The notes: generated by a model not told the origin, from the sequence alone. DNA of 64,000 nucleotides from Ampullaceana balthica (GCA_944989445.1 CALYLW010000070.1:1917332-1981331), one strand, 5' to 3'; numbered from the stretch's first letter, positions 33,551-44,852 are shown. Numbers and translations: made by a program.

Positions 33551-33790
33551 TAAAAGTCATAGTAGATTACATAAAATGGTGTTTTACATAATGCTTAATT
33601 TTAAATTTTAAGTAAAATATGAGACAATTTAAAATTCTGTTAAAAGCAAGATACACTCCTCACTGTCACAAAAAATCTTGTATTTATATATTTCATTGCA
33701 TAAGCTCCCAGTTATAAATTTATCTTATCGTTCGCTAAAACTCACCAAAATGTCCTTCAGCTTCTAAATTCCAATTTTTTTTCTCTTCAG

Positions 33791-35113
33791 ATGTCCCGAG
33801 GAGCGAGGTTTACTGTGGTCGGACCTAGCGACAAGAGATTCACCAGCACGCAGTATCTAGATTCAATGATGAGAGAGGTGCCGGGAAAGGACAACTACGC
33901 TGCGAACATCAGCGATAATTCCTTCGGGATGACCTTCTTGGACCCAACCTCCCCCAACAACACTGCCCTCAACGTGGGCTACTACCACAGGCGATACAAG
34001 GGAGAGAAAGCCGACGCCATGGGCCTGTCCTACGGCCGTCGTGGCTACAGTGATCCCAACGTTTTCATGGCCGAGACGACCCAGCCCGGGATAGCGGCCA
34101 TGTACCTAAAACAGTGCAACAATAAACTGTGCTACGAGAGCAAGAAACGCATGTCCTACGCCATACCTCTCGAGGTGATATACCTGACCCCGCTGACTAC
34201 CTGGAACCCGTACGAACTCGTCCACGTCTCGGACAGAGACAAGAACCTCGTCACCAACAGCGGGAAGAGAACTGGCGGGTTCAGCCCCGAGAAGGCCTAC
34301 AACGGAACATTCAGCGGGCTCTACTACCGCACCCCGACGGAGTTTTTTTCTGGAGGCGAGGTGGGTTCGACCCCCGCGGACACCGTCAAGGGATCGGTCG
34401 GCGTGCTGGACAAAAACGGCACCGTTAGAGGGTTATCCGCCTCCGGGGTACGCATATTTCTTCCCAACATCCCAGGGGTCGGGGTCCTAAGGACAAGATA
34501 CCCTATCACCCCGATCCACGGCGAGAGCAGCAGTGTGTGGAAGGAGCTCAACGCCCTCAAGGACATCGTCATGAGGCTCAGCACCAACGAGAAGTTCCTC
34601 GTGGAGAAGGTACCCAGAGCCCCACTGCCTACAACGACCGCGAAACCCACAACAACAACGACCAGAACCACGACGCGGACATCGTCGCCGAGCACTAAAT
34701 CAGCCCGCGGGAATCCCCCACAATCCACTCCAGCGAGACCCCCGGTGCCTAGAACCGTGACCTTGCCCAAAGCGTATCCGATCCAACCCCAGCTGACCTT
34801 GGTTTTGAGCTCGACCAGCCTCAACCCGCCCGGCGAACACTTCCACTCCATCGAGCTGACCAAAGACGAGCAGGAGCGTCTGCAGCGTGGTGAGGTCATC
34901 GGCTTCATCACCAGCCAGGACAACTCCCACTCGCACGCGGTCAAAGTTCAGTTCAGCGACAACCGTTACCGAATCGTGTCTTGCGACGAGCGCAGTCTGC
35001 CGTGTTGGGACGGTCACACTTCCTGTCTGACGTCACCGACCGAGAACAAATGTCCCCCTGAAAACAACAGCGTGTCCCTCGGCGATCTCCTCACGAAAGC
35101 TACTGTCCCCTAG
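33791..35113 (+). CDS. Gene 1 exon 7: main extracellular part, Thr-rich linker and C-terminal domain
   Basis: 440 codons plus TAG, residues 298-737. The first part (298-570) includes several N-glycosylation motifs (NIS, NNT, NGT), a tyrosine/glycine-rich segment (NVGYYHRRYKGEKADAM) and the pair QCNNKLCYESKK. Residues about 573-615 are a Thr/Pro/Ser-rich linker, probably O-glycosylated. The C-terminal domain (about 632-737) contains GEHFHSIELTKDEQERLQRG and DNSHSHAVKVQF, i.e. two H-x-H pairs separated by about 30 residues, then several cysteines (VSCDERSLPCWDG and onward). The twin H-x-H arrangement suggests metal binding, which is an inference only. The ATG at the exon start directly follows the acceptor and is probably an internal methionine. 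High GC and an open 1.3-kb frame support it as genuine. Confidence 0.92.
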   Translation: MSRGARFTVVGPSDKRFTSTQYLDSMMREVPGKDNYAANISDNSFGMTFLDPTSPNNTALNVGYYHRRYKGEKADAMGLSYGRRGYSDPNVFMAETTQPGIAAMYLKQCNNKLCYESKKRMSYAIPLEVIYLTPLTTWNPYELVHVSDRDKNLVTNSGKRTGGFSPEKAYNGTFSGLYYRTPTEFFSGGEVGSTPADTVKGSVGVLDKNGTVRGLSASGVRIFLPNIPGVGVLRTRYPITPIHGESSSVWKELNALKDIVMRLSTNEKFLVEKVPRAPLPTTTAKPTTTTTRTTTRTSSPSTKSARGNPPQSTPARPPVPRTVTLPKAYPIQPQLTLVLSSTSLNPPGEHFHSIELTKDEQERLQRGEVIGFITSQDNSHSHAVKVQFSDNRYRIVSCDERSLPCWDGHTSCLTSPTENKCPPENNSVSLGDLLTKATVP

Positions 35114-37286
35114 ACGATAAGACACTTTGCGTACCCAATGTCATTCTAGGCATCGACAAAAAGCCGCAACAAACAGTTTGTGCTGAGAGTGAGAGAAAAC
35201 CAAAGACGCAACTCTTGACGTCCCGATGGGTTCAGTTCGACGTGAGCAGAGCGAATTACTTCAAACTGTTCAGATCTGCAAACAACAATTTTTTTCTAAG
35301 TTAACAAGCGATTTATCAGTAACATTTTTACAGGATTTGACGTGTATTAAGACAAATTATTATACTTCTGGAAAATATATTATTATTTAAATGTATAATT
35401 TAATTACTTATCTTAATCTATACAAGTTATAAAAAAAAATATTTTAATTTCGAAATAGCCCACCATAAATGAGTTTCAATTTGTCACCAAAAAAATTTAT
35501 GAAAGGAATTTAATTTTCGCCCACGTTAACGTATGCGGAACAACAAGCAATTGAATGAAATTCGGTAACAGTTTAATAAAGTTAAACGATTATTTTACCA
35601 ATCATCAATCGCTAGTTATATTTTATTTTTCTGTAAATAAAATCATCCAAACAATAGATTTGCATTGATATTGTTTACTTGAAGCAAAATATCCATCCTA
35701 CAACCTGATAAATTATCATTTTGTATTTATGTTCGGTGTTCTTCTGTGAAATGTATATATTAAATGAGTATTTATGACAATATTGAGTTTGTTTGGAAAA
35801 TATCAATTATTAACTGCATTATACTTTTACCAATCCATAATACAGAAGGATATTTCTTAAAATCAAACGATTCTCATTTCTAAAGCCTGGTCTGCTCGCG
35901 TACACTAAATGTGTTTAATCTGTCCTGGAGATACGTAATAAAATATACCTTCCACACGACGGCAAGTGATCTGCCCAGAGCGGCTCACAACGTTGACATC
36001 AAGATGCACTCTTAAGGCTATTAGGATTCGCTGGGGTTGTTTAGGTTTGGTGGTGATGGTTTAAGCCCCAGGGAAAGTCACGCTTTCTGCAAACATTGTT
36101 TTAAGGCTAAGTTTTAACACACCAACCCGGGCTTCTATCAACTTTCACAGTTAAAACACGAGCATGACTAGAGAGGCGGTAGTGTCGATGAGTTGATGCG
36201 AACATTTAGACCTCCTCTTATTATCTTCAAGTTAATATTTTATAGCCTACATTCAATAAATGCAGAAAACATAGCATTTGAAACTGTTGTATTTATAAAC
36301 AATCATTTTTTTACCAGCTCAAAACGATCCTTAAAGTGGGACACAACTAATCTAGATGACGTGACGGATGTTTATCCATGGTATATAGAGCAGCTTGTTT
36401 AGGGTTATTATTCCCCTAGTCAACAACCCATTAATTTATTTCTACCCTTACCCACATCCCCACTCTCTCTTTGTGTATCTTCCCCGTCACTTTTCAACAG
36501 TTATCAGACTTTTATCACTTGTGTATAAAACTTTGAAATGAATCTGTTAAATTTGAATATTGCGTTTGTTTTATTTAAGTCAGTTCAAACTCTCTTTTAA
36601 GTCAACGTAATATTTCAACAACAAAAAATGAAAACCAATGAATAGGCATTAAAATTTCAACACACTTCAAACTTCAAACTCATGTGAAGAAAATGAAAAT
36701 TCTACAAAATGGAACAAATTATGGGTTGCCCAAATGAATTGCAAAAGTTGTTTCCTCTTGATTTCAAGTTCAAGTGTATAAATTAATATTTCGATTTGTC
36801 TTTTAAAAATAATAATAATATCAAAACCATCCAAATGTTTACATTTAAAAAATTTCATTTATACATTATGAGTACAAACGTAAAAGGGTTTTAAAAAATA
36901 ACACCAGACTGAAGCATTCACTTTCAAAAAATTCAGACAAACAAAAACATTGTTTATATATAGATGAATTTTTTAAAAAAGTAAAGGTATCGATAAAAAT
37001 ATAAACAATAAAATTTCACAAAGTTCAAAACTGTAAGTTCAAGTTTAAGTATTGAAATGTAGATTGCATTATGTGATAACACCTAGAATGTCAATACAGA
37101 TTTTTTTGTCCCTGATTTCCTAAACTGAAAGTATTAATTTCTAATACCTATTCTTCCAGAAACATTAATAACTATTCCTGCAGAAACGTAACCTAACAAC
37201 AACAAAAAATAATAAAATTTAAATTACATTTTTTAAAATGTATATATTTATATACACATGTATGTACGTATATATATACATTATAT
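35114..37286. other. Gene 1 3' UTR and intergenic sequence
   Basis: Candidate polyadenylation signals AATAAA at 35575-35580 and 35636-35641. The rest is AT-rich with no recognised repeat or gene. Confidence 0.5.
35575..35580 (+). promoter_or_regulatory. Candidate polyadenylation signal of gene 1
   Basis: AATAAA about 460 bp after the stop codon; a second AATAAA follows at 35636. Either could be used. Confidence 0.4.
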
Positions 37287-37580
37287 ATATATATTAGGGC
37301 TGCGGAAATTAACAATTAATTAATCAATTAATCGTTAAAATTTTTAATTGATTAAAATTATTTTGATCAATTAAAATTTAAGAACATATTTATAGTTTAA
37401 TTTTTTTCTTCAATTTATTAACTATTGATATTTTTTGTTACTTATATACTTTTCCCTCGTATTATTATTATTTATTTAAACGTGCAGACGTAAAAAAAAT
37501 GAAGACTAATGACAGAACAGTTAAAGATAAGCATTTAAGCGGAAAGTTGAGCAACCGTTTTATTTTTAAGCTAACTGCGG

Positions 37581-37892
37581 ATGGCAAATAAATCAGACGA
37601 ATCAGATGCAGTACACGGTGCACGACCTAGTGCACAGGCTGAGCTGCTGATGCGGTACCAAGACGAAACTTTCATTCCAGTCACAGAGGATCCTCTCATG
37701 TGGTGGAAACTTATTAACCATCGTTTTCCTGTCTTAGGCAGTTTTGTACAAACAATTCTTTGTGTGCCGGCAACATCTGTTTCGTGTGAAAGACTGTTCA
37801 ATTCTTCAGGATACATCGTCAATAAAATGCGATCACGTCTGCTTCCAGAAAATGTAAGCGCTCTGGTTTGTCTGCGTGACTGGCTAAAGTGA
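37581..37892 (+). pseudogene. hAT transposase C-terminal dimerisation domain fragment
   Basis: 103-residue open frame. About residues 35-103 follow the hAT dimerisation pattern of ZBED-type transposases: DPLMWWKLINHRFPVLG, CVPATSVSCERLFNSSG, NKMRSRLLPENVSALV and CLRDWLK at the end. The catalytic region and zinc finger are missing, so this is an internally deleted element rather than a host gene. The frame has no stop, which suggests recent deletion. Confidence 0.85.
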
Positions 37893-37989
37893 TGCCTACT
37901 TGCTTACTATAAACTGACTGACAGTCAGTAAACTGTATAAGTTTTATAATTAAAATTTCTCAATACCTTTTTAATAAAGTTATAGAAAA

Positions 37990-38079
37990 ATCACTTACGT
38001 CAGTGCTACAGTTTTAATGTATCACTTACGTCAGTGCTACAGTTTTAATGTATCACTTACGTCAGTGCTACAGTTTGAA
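37990..38079 (+). repeat. 31-bp tandem repeat, three copies
   Basis: Units of ATCACTTACGTCAGTGCTAC plus AGTTTTAATGT, in the 3' subterminal region of the hAT element. Subterminal repeats commonly serve as transposase binding sites in hAT elements. Confidence 0.85.
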
Positions 38080-38235
38080 TTTGCAACATTTTCGAGTCAA
38101 CTCTAAAGTTGTGTCATTGTTGCAGATCAGATACAAATAGTTGGATATATATATGTGCCTTATAATTAATCAAAATTAATCGAATAATTTTTTTAAAAAA
38201 TTAAATCGAACAAAGCTTTTTAATCAGTACCAGCC

Positions 38236-38238
<3 letters not shown>

Positions 38239-38303
<65 letters not shown>

Positions 38304-38340
38304 CACATATATATATATATATAGACATACATATATATAA
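38239..38340. repeat. (AT)n microsatellite
   Basis: Long AT dinucleotide run with two short interruptions; the insertion target of the adjacent hAT. Confidence 0.95.
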
Positions 38341-40904
38341 ATTTCTTAATATGATTTGATTAACCATAAAATATAATGAATTCATCACAATAAAGAGTTT
38401 AGTTGGATGGATAAATGTAAGTGCTAAAACATTACTTTATCATCATTAAAAGTAGCAGTTCAATTATTTCCAATACAAATTAGTCTAAAGTTACATTAAA
38501 TTAGCACACACAACACAAAAATGTTTGCCCTCATTTAATAAAGGTATTACAATTGATCATCTGAACTGTTGAGGAAACTCAAATCTTCAAACCTATACAA
38601 ATATAAGTCAATTAATAAATATGCTTTTGTGTTGTTGCTTTATTATCATTTTTCTCTCATCAGCTTCAGGTGTAAATAAGTAGCATATTTTTCTTTAATT
38701 TGCTTTTTTAATGTTAAAATATTGAAAATACTGTTTTATAATGAATATAAAATTGGCAGAGTTATAAAACTAAGCACAAAAGTGGGAGGATAGTAAAATT
38801 AGTTGATACAAAAACATGATAAAATATTAAGGACAAGGTGGTGGAAAGGAGACAAGGCATGATGGGTAAGAGGGTGAGGGAAGGCTGAGAAGTTTGGATG
38901 GTAACAAATCAAGTATTTACACTGGCCAGATGGGCATAATTGACCAGAACTGTACAAAGGCATCAGAGAAAAATACTGACATGATTTACAGACGTTAAAG
39001 AAATTTAATCCACGTAGCATTATCATGGACATACAATATTATTCCAATAAATAGCAAAGAAAATAATTTAAGGACAAAACACTGACATATGACCCAAAAA
39101 CAAAAGTTATGTTATAAGAACATGAAAAGAATTCTGAAATGTATTGTCTTGTTGATAAAATATAATAGAATTTTATCAGACACTTTAAGAAATGAAAATA
39201 TTATAATTACAAACATATGTAAGCACAAATAGGTATTACAGTGCTGCAATTTCCTTATAAAGAAAACCCTCCTAGCTGTAAGGTCCTTAATAATCACAAT
39301 ATTTTCAAACCTAATACATTTAAAGATTTGGTAAAATAATATTTCAAAAAGCCCATCTTTTGATGTATGAGAAAATAAAATATGTCTTTTGTAATCTCTT
39401 TTATTTTAAAAAAAAATTAATTAAAATTTTTTTAAAAATTAAAATTAATAATAAATTATAACCTCTCCTGAAATGACCAAAGATATTAAAAATAACATCG
39501 TAGTGTGATGGCATGTTGTTACAAAAATAGTGAGAGGAAAGCTGTATAAATAATTGCAGAAATTTATACTGGGTACTGGGTAATGCATTCATAAATAAAT
39601 GTTAACAATTCCAAACATAATCTCTTCCAGCAATACTGAGTGAGCATTTTTTAAAATATGCCATTAAAAATTGGTACAAATAATTGAGTCTTTCTCTTTT
39701 TAGGTTGTCACTTTGTGAAAATCTGTAAAATTGTGATTACCTGTAAAAATTGTAGCAAATTATAGTTAAAGGGCAATAAATGTACATGTATTTAGGTTTA
39801 TTGTGCTGTAAAAATTCATTTTTATCAAAATCATGACACATTGGTCTTGTCTATTACACGAATTAATGAAATTATGTTATAAAATCTAGTACATGTATTA
39901 TATTAGTGAGCAACTTTTGTAAAATGTCATTTTAAAGACAAATATGTTTTGTTCCCATTAAAAAAAAATATAAATAAAACAATACGTCTAAGTTCTTAAG
40001 GTTTGTAGTTTTTTCTTTTGTTGTTGTTTTAAAAGCAAATTTCAACAACAATTTAATCTTTAATAGTCTTGTTCCAATTTGAATGAAGGACACTAATACC
40101 CTGTTCACTAAATTTTTTAAAATAAAAAACACCATAATAAAATTAATACTATATATTCAAGCCAGCAAGTAAAATAATGAAAGGTGATTCAATAAACTTT
40201 TGTAACAAATTCAGCTAGTATTTGTAGATTTTCACAAAAAATATTCAGTAAACCTGCAAATATAAAGTAATATTTAAATCCACATCATAGCCAATATGAG
40301 TCATGATACACAGAGAACTGACATTAATGTGTCTTCTCAGTATTTTTGTTGTTTTTTTGGTAGGGGCTAAAAATTATTGAGAAAATCTTTTTTTAAATTT
40401 CTTTAAATGGAGCGTATCCATTCATGGGCTTGTTAACTTGAGTAAAATATAATGACACTCTTCTTTTAATTACATGATTACATGTTTCACTGAGCAGCCT
40501 TTATGTAATTTATGCAAATAAACTGTTGAAAAATTGGATAATGGCGGACAATGTTCCTCAATGCATCTGGAATACATTTATGGATGAATAGATACATTGT
40601 ATAGGATAATACTGTTAAGTTCCTGTGTACACCAGGATTCATCTCACTTTAAGGTTTACACATACATTAAAAATCTTTGAAAATGAAAGCATCAATGGAT
40701 GTATGACTTTGTGTTCTCAGTGTTGTGGAAATATTTTGTCGGGAGAAAATTTCCATACACAAAAATTATGAGCACAAATGGCACCTTTTAAATGTCAGGC
40801 ACACACAATAAGCATTACAAACATAACTTAAGGAACTAAAGTTTTTCAAATTATAACAAAAGTAAATGACTCAGATTTACCAATGCACTAATCATTGTCT
40901 CTTT
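38341..40904. other. AT-rich intergenic sequence, nothing recognised
   Basis: Few repeats. Could include distal 3' UTR of dystroglycan, but there is no direct evidence. Confidence 0.4.
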
Positions 40905-41424
40905 TTAAATCTTTTATATTAACTCGTAGCTTGCTTGCTTGTCGCAAAAACTTTGGATCAATTTTTAACCCACTTCCAATTTTCCTTTTAAGCTGTGCGG
41001 CCGTGAAGATATCGGACCACCGCCCGCAGCAGTTTTGGATTACTTACTGTGCAGCAAATTTTGTAAAATATACAAAAAATGGATGCTGGGCAACTTTGCA
41101 CAAGAGTTTTTTAAATTTGCACATGGATCATCTAACCTTAGAGGGAACATTGCCCACTTCCCAGTATCTTATCGAGCTGAAATTTTGAAGGCAGACTTGT
41201 GGCGATGATAAAAATTATCTATAAAAATTTCAGATCGATCGAATGTACTGTAATTAAATTTATGAATTTTTCGATTATCTTTATGTATCTCTATGTAGCA
41301 TGTAAATGTTTATGCTAGTCTGTTGCACGCTGCGTATTATATTGAACATACTTTTAGTTATGTCTCATACATAAAGGATTTATAGTAAAAAAAAATTTGG
41401 TTTTTATTGGTTTTTTTAAAAGTT
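40905..41424 (+). mobile_element. Helentron-like element (family A) with nested MITE
   Basis: Begins TAAATCTTTTATATTAACTC and ends with AAGGATTTATAGTAAAAAAA and a TTTTT hairpin remnant. Contains the MITE at 40977-41152. Confidence 0.65.
40977..41152 (+). mobile_element. hAT-type MITE, 176 bp, perfect 8-bp duplication
   Basis: Begins CAATTTTCCTTTTAAGC and ends TTAGAGGGAACATTG. Flanked by CCCACTTC at 40969-40976 and 41153-41160. Other copies of the host element have the uninterrupted CCCACTTCCCGT sequence. Confidence 0.85.
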
Positions 41425-42566
41425 ATAATGTTTCTGGAACAGGTAATAATTTATGACTACAATCTAGTTGTACAGTAAATAGATAACAATAACATGGGTA
41501 AGAGATAGACACACATCACAAGTGGATAAACCATTTGTTAGGCAAATTTAGGCCTTCTCAATTGAACCAATGTATCTCAAATGTAAATGATATGAGCTTC
41601 AGTTAAGTTGTATTAACTATTATTTTACCTCTACATTTTTAAATATCATACTTTAACACAAAAAAACTTTTTGGTGAAGAAGTTATTTAGCTGACATCTT
41701 TATCATTTTATTAGCCTTTCACTTATTTTGTGCTTTTTCTTTCAAAAATATTTTATACGAGCTTGCTTCCATGGTACTCTTAATTCAGTAAAAAAAATTA
41801 TTCTAAAATTTACACAATTTATCTCTTCTTGTCTACTGTGTATCTCCCTTCATTCAAATCAAATATTAAGATGTACTTGAAACCAAAAACGTAAGATACA
41901 ATCAGATTTTTGTAAATAATACAAGCAGCATCAAACTAAACATGTAAATAAATCATTTCAACAACAAATAAATGCTCATCATGAGTAATGGAGAAATATA
42001 TTAGATCTTGAAATCTTTGTAGTTGGGACAGTTGTTTATCAGGAATGTCCATGATTATTCACTAGTTCTCATTTCTCTTTCATGTTTGTTTTATTTTGAG
42101 TTAATCAAACATTTTCTCTAAACCTTTCAACTACATGCTATTAATTTTATATATTTCTTTATAAAAGAAATGTTTACAAAAGTTCTCTTCACCACCACTT
42201 GCGTACTCATATATTGTTATCTTTTGGAACGCAAGCAGAAAAGATGATATTTCTTGGCTGTACGCAAATTATCATCAATGTCTGTCTCACAAAATTTCTT
42301 GTTCAATTCACAGTGAAGTCTTGTAATCAATCAAATCTCACAATTGTAATTCTGATAATTCAAACAAATGCCAGCGTGAATAAGAGCAGCTGTGAAATAC
42401 AATCATCCGGAGACAAAATATCTCAATATAAACACCACTGCTTTATGCTGCTCATGACACGTTCCATATGCAACATACCATTTCATGGTAAAGAATAACG
42501 GAATTTAATAGAGTTTCAGACTACGCATCGTTTGACGTTTATACCAGAGTGTCAGCAGAGCCTCTA
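41425..42566. other. Dystroglycan 3' flank, probable 3' UTR
   Basis: AT-rich, without recognised repeats. A minus-strand AATAAA at 42095-42090 is a candidate polyadenylation signal about 470 bp past the stop. Confidence 0.45.
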
Positions 42567-43252
42567 TCAGACCTGCGTCGTGTTGTTCAGGTACGGTGGG
42601 GGGAATCTGTAAGGGGGTGGGTCAGACTGTGACTGCCAGTACGGAGGAGGTTGCTTGGGATGACGTTTCTCTGACCCCACCGACTTGTTGGACTTCAGGG
42701 TGCTGTTCCTGGAGCCGGCCTCCTCCTCGTCGAGGTAATGATTGTTGGGCCTGTCAAACGACAGGGACGACGAGGCGCTGACCCCGCTCATCCTGTCTTT
42801 GTCTCTACTGTGCTTCCTGCCGTCCTTGTCCCGGTGGTGCTTCCTGTGGCCGTCCTTTGAGTGCCTGCGGGGTTTATCTTTTTGCTCGCCTTTCTTGAGA
42901 CTCTCCGGGTCCACCCACTCCTGGTCCCTGGAGTCGCGGGACCTTCCGTCTGTGTCGTCGTCCCTTTCGATCTTTGGTGAAGTCTGCGGGGTCTCTTGAT
43001 TGGCTGGGTGGGGGTCAGTTGGTAACAAGAGGGGATCCTTGGCCTGCAGAACAGGGTCGTCCCCATCCATCTCATCAGGGAATATGATGGGATTTCGGTC
43101 ATTAGATATGGCCTCCTTTTCAGCATTGATGATGGCTTGCCTGTGCCTGCGCCGCCGGTTGCAGAATATAATGATGAGAATAATGAGCACAAAAACTAAG
43201 AATGCTATCATCACTGGCAGAATCACATGGGCCCAGATATTAAATCCTGGAG
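42567..43252 (-). CDS. DAG1: Dystroglycan last exon: transmembrane helix and cytoplasmic tail
   Basis: The exon begins with two bases completing a codon (acceptor CTTTTCAG) and encodes PGFNIWAH, a transmembrane helix VILPVMIAFLVFVLIILIII (about 43226-43165), the stop-transfer segment CNRRRRHR, then PIIFPDEMDG, a segment conserved in dystroglycan tails. A long charged stretch with repeated RHSKDGHRKHHRDKDG-like residues follows (about 42900-42790). The last 30 residues contain three PPPY motifs (QPPPYWQ, DPPPYRF, PPPYLN), the type of site bound by the WW domain of dystrophin. The tail is about 195 residues, longer than in vertebrates. Confidence 0.93.
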
Positions 43253-44105
43253 CTGAAAAGAAATGAATAAAAAAAATGTTTTAATTTCATTTTGCCAAAA
43301 CAGATCGTTTCAAAGTAACTTATATAATGAAATATCACTAAAAATATTTTTGTAAACCCATATGAGATATGCAAAAAATATTTTTATAAATCCATATGAG
43401 ATATGCATTCTTAGAATGTAAATGTACCGTATATACTCGTTCTATACTCCGTTCGTTCGTAAGCCCACCCACCTCCTTTTGGAAGAGAATAGTATAGAAA
43501 GTGTGTAACCCGCTCGTAGGCCCACCCCAAGAGTTACTGTTATATTTGTGTTTCTTTGGTAAACAGTGGCGAAAGCACGTACATTAAAATTCGTTGTTGT
43601 AAAACAAAATTTGTAAAACAATTTATTAAAACATTCACAAAAATAAATAAGATGAATAAATAAGGTAAGTGTAGATGTTTAATAATATTATATAGCATCT
43701 GGTAGAGTAGTCGCATCTTGTATAATGTAGACAAAAAACTTGCTGCTCGTAAGCCGACCCTCCAAAATTTTCTCCTAGATTTTGTCCCAAAAAAGTCGGC
43801 TTTAGAACGAGTATATAGGTAATAGTTGGCCATACTCATTAACTCTTAGCATGAGTTCAATACATTTAAACTTGGTTCATCAAAGCTATCTTTCAATTGT
43901 TAAACCATGGTGTCACATCATAATTTAACATGACATATGAGCAACAAACTGTCCAACAGTTGGAGACAACATCCATTGTATTCCTCCAGGCCAGTGAATA
44001 CATGCGGTTAAGCTCCTAGTTTAAAAACATTTATAGACAGCTGACAAGAAAAAAATTGGTCTTGTCTCACCACACCTGGCCTGAAGACGTGTCTAACAAA
44101 CATAC
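43253..44105 (-). other. Dystroglycan intron between exons at 44106 and 43252
   Basis: GTATGT donor, CTTTTCAG acceptor. Contains the MITE at 43427-43819. Confidence 0.75.
43427..43819. mobile_element. MITE with CCGTATATACTCGTTC termini
   Basis: Left CCGTATATACTCGTTC and right GAACGAGTATATAGG are inverted repeats, flanked by TA on both sides. A related single end occurs near 53212 (CCGTAAATACTCGCC). Class not determined; the short open frame inside has no domain. Confidence 0.65.
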
Positions 44106-44274
44106 CTAAAGTGCTGCCCACCCTCACTGTTGTCATGGTAACGGTTGTTGTGTTGGGGGGTTCGATGCAGGCCCCCAGCAGCTCGTAGCCCACCTGGGTC
44201 AGCTTGAGGTGTTGACCCAGGTGTGCTGAGAGGTCATTTGTCTTGTTCAAAAGTTGGTACAGCTTCATTATGGC
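44106..44274 (-). CDS. DAG1: Dystroglycan exon: end of membrane-proximal region
   Basis: 169 nt, phase 0 at its start and phase 1 at its end (acceptor GTACCCCAG, donor GTATGT). Encodes AIMKLYQLLNKTNDLSAHLG, then KLTQVGYELLGACIEPP and NTTTVTMTTVRVGSTL. The cysteine in GAC and the one at the end of the previous exon (TACRK) fit the conserved disulfide around the alpha/beta cleavage site. At the aligned position of the vertebrate Gly-Ser cleavage site I read Gly-Ala, see findings. Confidence 0.85.
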
Positions 44275-44852
44275 CTGGGGTACGGGAGACGAGAGTTTGA
44301 GAAAAAATAATATTAATATTATTAACATAAAGCCCATTTTTACAAACACACACTTTTTTTATATTATAAAACAGAAAAATATCCAGCTGTCTTAAAATAT
44401 TACTGGGCATAAATTTGATTTAATACAACAGTGGTTCTTAACCTTGTTGGTGGCACTGAACCCCACGAGTTTCATATGCGCATTCAACGAACCCTTCTCA
44501 AGCGCGACGTGTCATCACGAATCATATGAGTCAGGATGGTGGGCCTTGACCTCCCCGAACCCCTGAGACTGACTCACCAGACCCAGGTTAACGGCCACTG
44601 ACTTAAAATGATCACTAATCTTTATGACCCTCATATAAAACCTTCATAAATTCTTTGTAATACTGGGACCAATTAAGATTCCTGTGAAAACACTGTTCCA
44701 GTAAACAAGCAGCTTTATATATTTTACTACCAGGTTACATACATGGTGTAACTTCAAGTGCACTGTTACAGTTTCCAAATTGAAATGAGGAATGGATCTT
44801 AACAAATTCAAATTAGTACAATTTCTCAAGTTCGGCCACCACATGGACTTAC
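44275..44852 (-). other. Dystroglycan intron with a small hAT MITE
   Basis: GTAAGT donor at 44852. 44429-44600 is a MITE with CAGTGGTTCTTAACCT and AGGTTAACGGCCACTG ends; its target duplication is unclear. Confidence 0.7.
44429..44600. mobile_element. hAT-like MITE, 172 bp
   Basis: Terminal inverted repeats CAGTGGTTCTTAACCT and AGGTTAACGGCCACTG. The 8-bp flanks match only at 4 positions, so the duplication has decayed or the ends are slightly off. Confidence 0.6.

Larger units (their letters stand above)
32145..33790 (+). other. Gene 1 intron 6 (1.6 kb)
   Basis: GTAATA donor; TTTTTTTCTCTTCAG acceptor. Most of it is an hAT element with a nested MITE. Confidence 0.75.
10842..35580 (+). other. 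Gene 1: seven-exon gene for a secreted protein of unknown function
   Basis: The seven coding exons are 10862-10888, 13562-13666, 25019-25204, 25878-26030, 30226-30414, 31914-32144 and 33791-35113. They sum to 737 codons plus stop. Every intron has GT-AG ends and every exon is a whole number of codons, so all six introns are phase 0, and the reading frame stays open through all junctions. The product starts with a signal peptide, has a charged N-terminal third with histidine-containing segments, a central region with Asn-glycosylation motifs, a Thr/Pro-rich linker (about residues 573-615) and a Cys-containing C-terminal domain (about 632-737). There is no transmembrane helix after the signal peptide, so I infer a secreted or extracellular-matrix protein. 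I do not recognise the family. Introns 1, 2, 4, 5 and 6 are loaded with transposons. It is convergent with dystroglycan. Confidence 0.85.
37295..38238 (+). mobile_element. hAT element with partial transposase
   Basis: Terminal repeats TAGGGCTGCGGAAATTAA left and AGTACCAGCCCTA right, set in (AT)n on both sides, so the 8-bp duplication ATATATAT is formally perfect but low-complexity. The interior encodes a hAT C-terminal dimerisation domain (37581-37892) and three copies of a 31-bp repeat (37990-38079). Confidence 0.8.

Noticed and set aside
34324..34944. 206-residue open frame on the minus strand
   Set aside because: It is antisense to exon 7 of gene 1, whose sense frame is longer, GC-rich and linked to spliced exons.
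38799..40135. Several minus-strand frames of 60-77 residues
   Set aside because: They are scattered in AT-rich DNA, lack splice context and domains, and could be chance frames.
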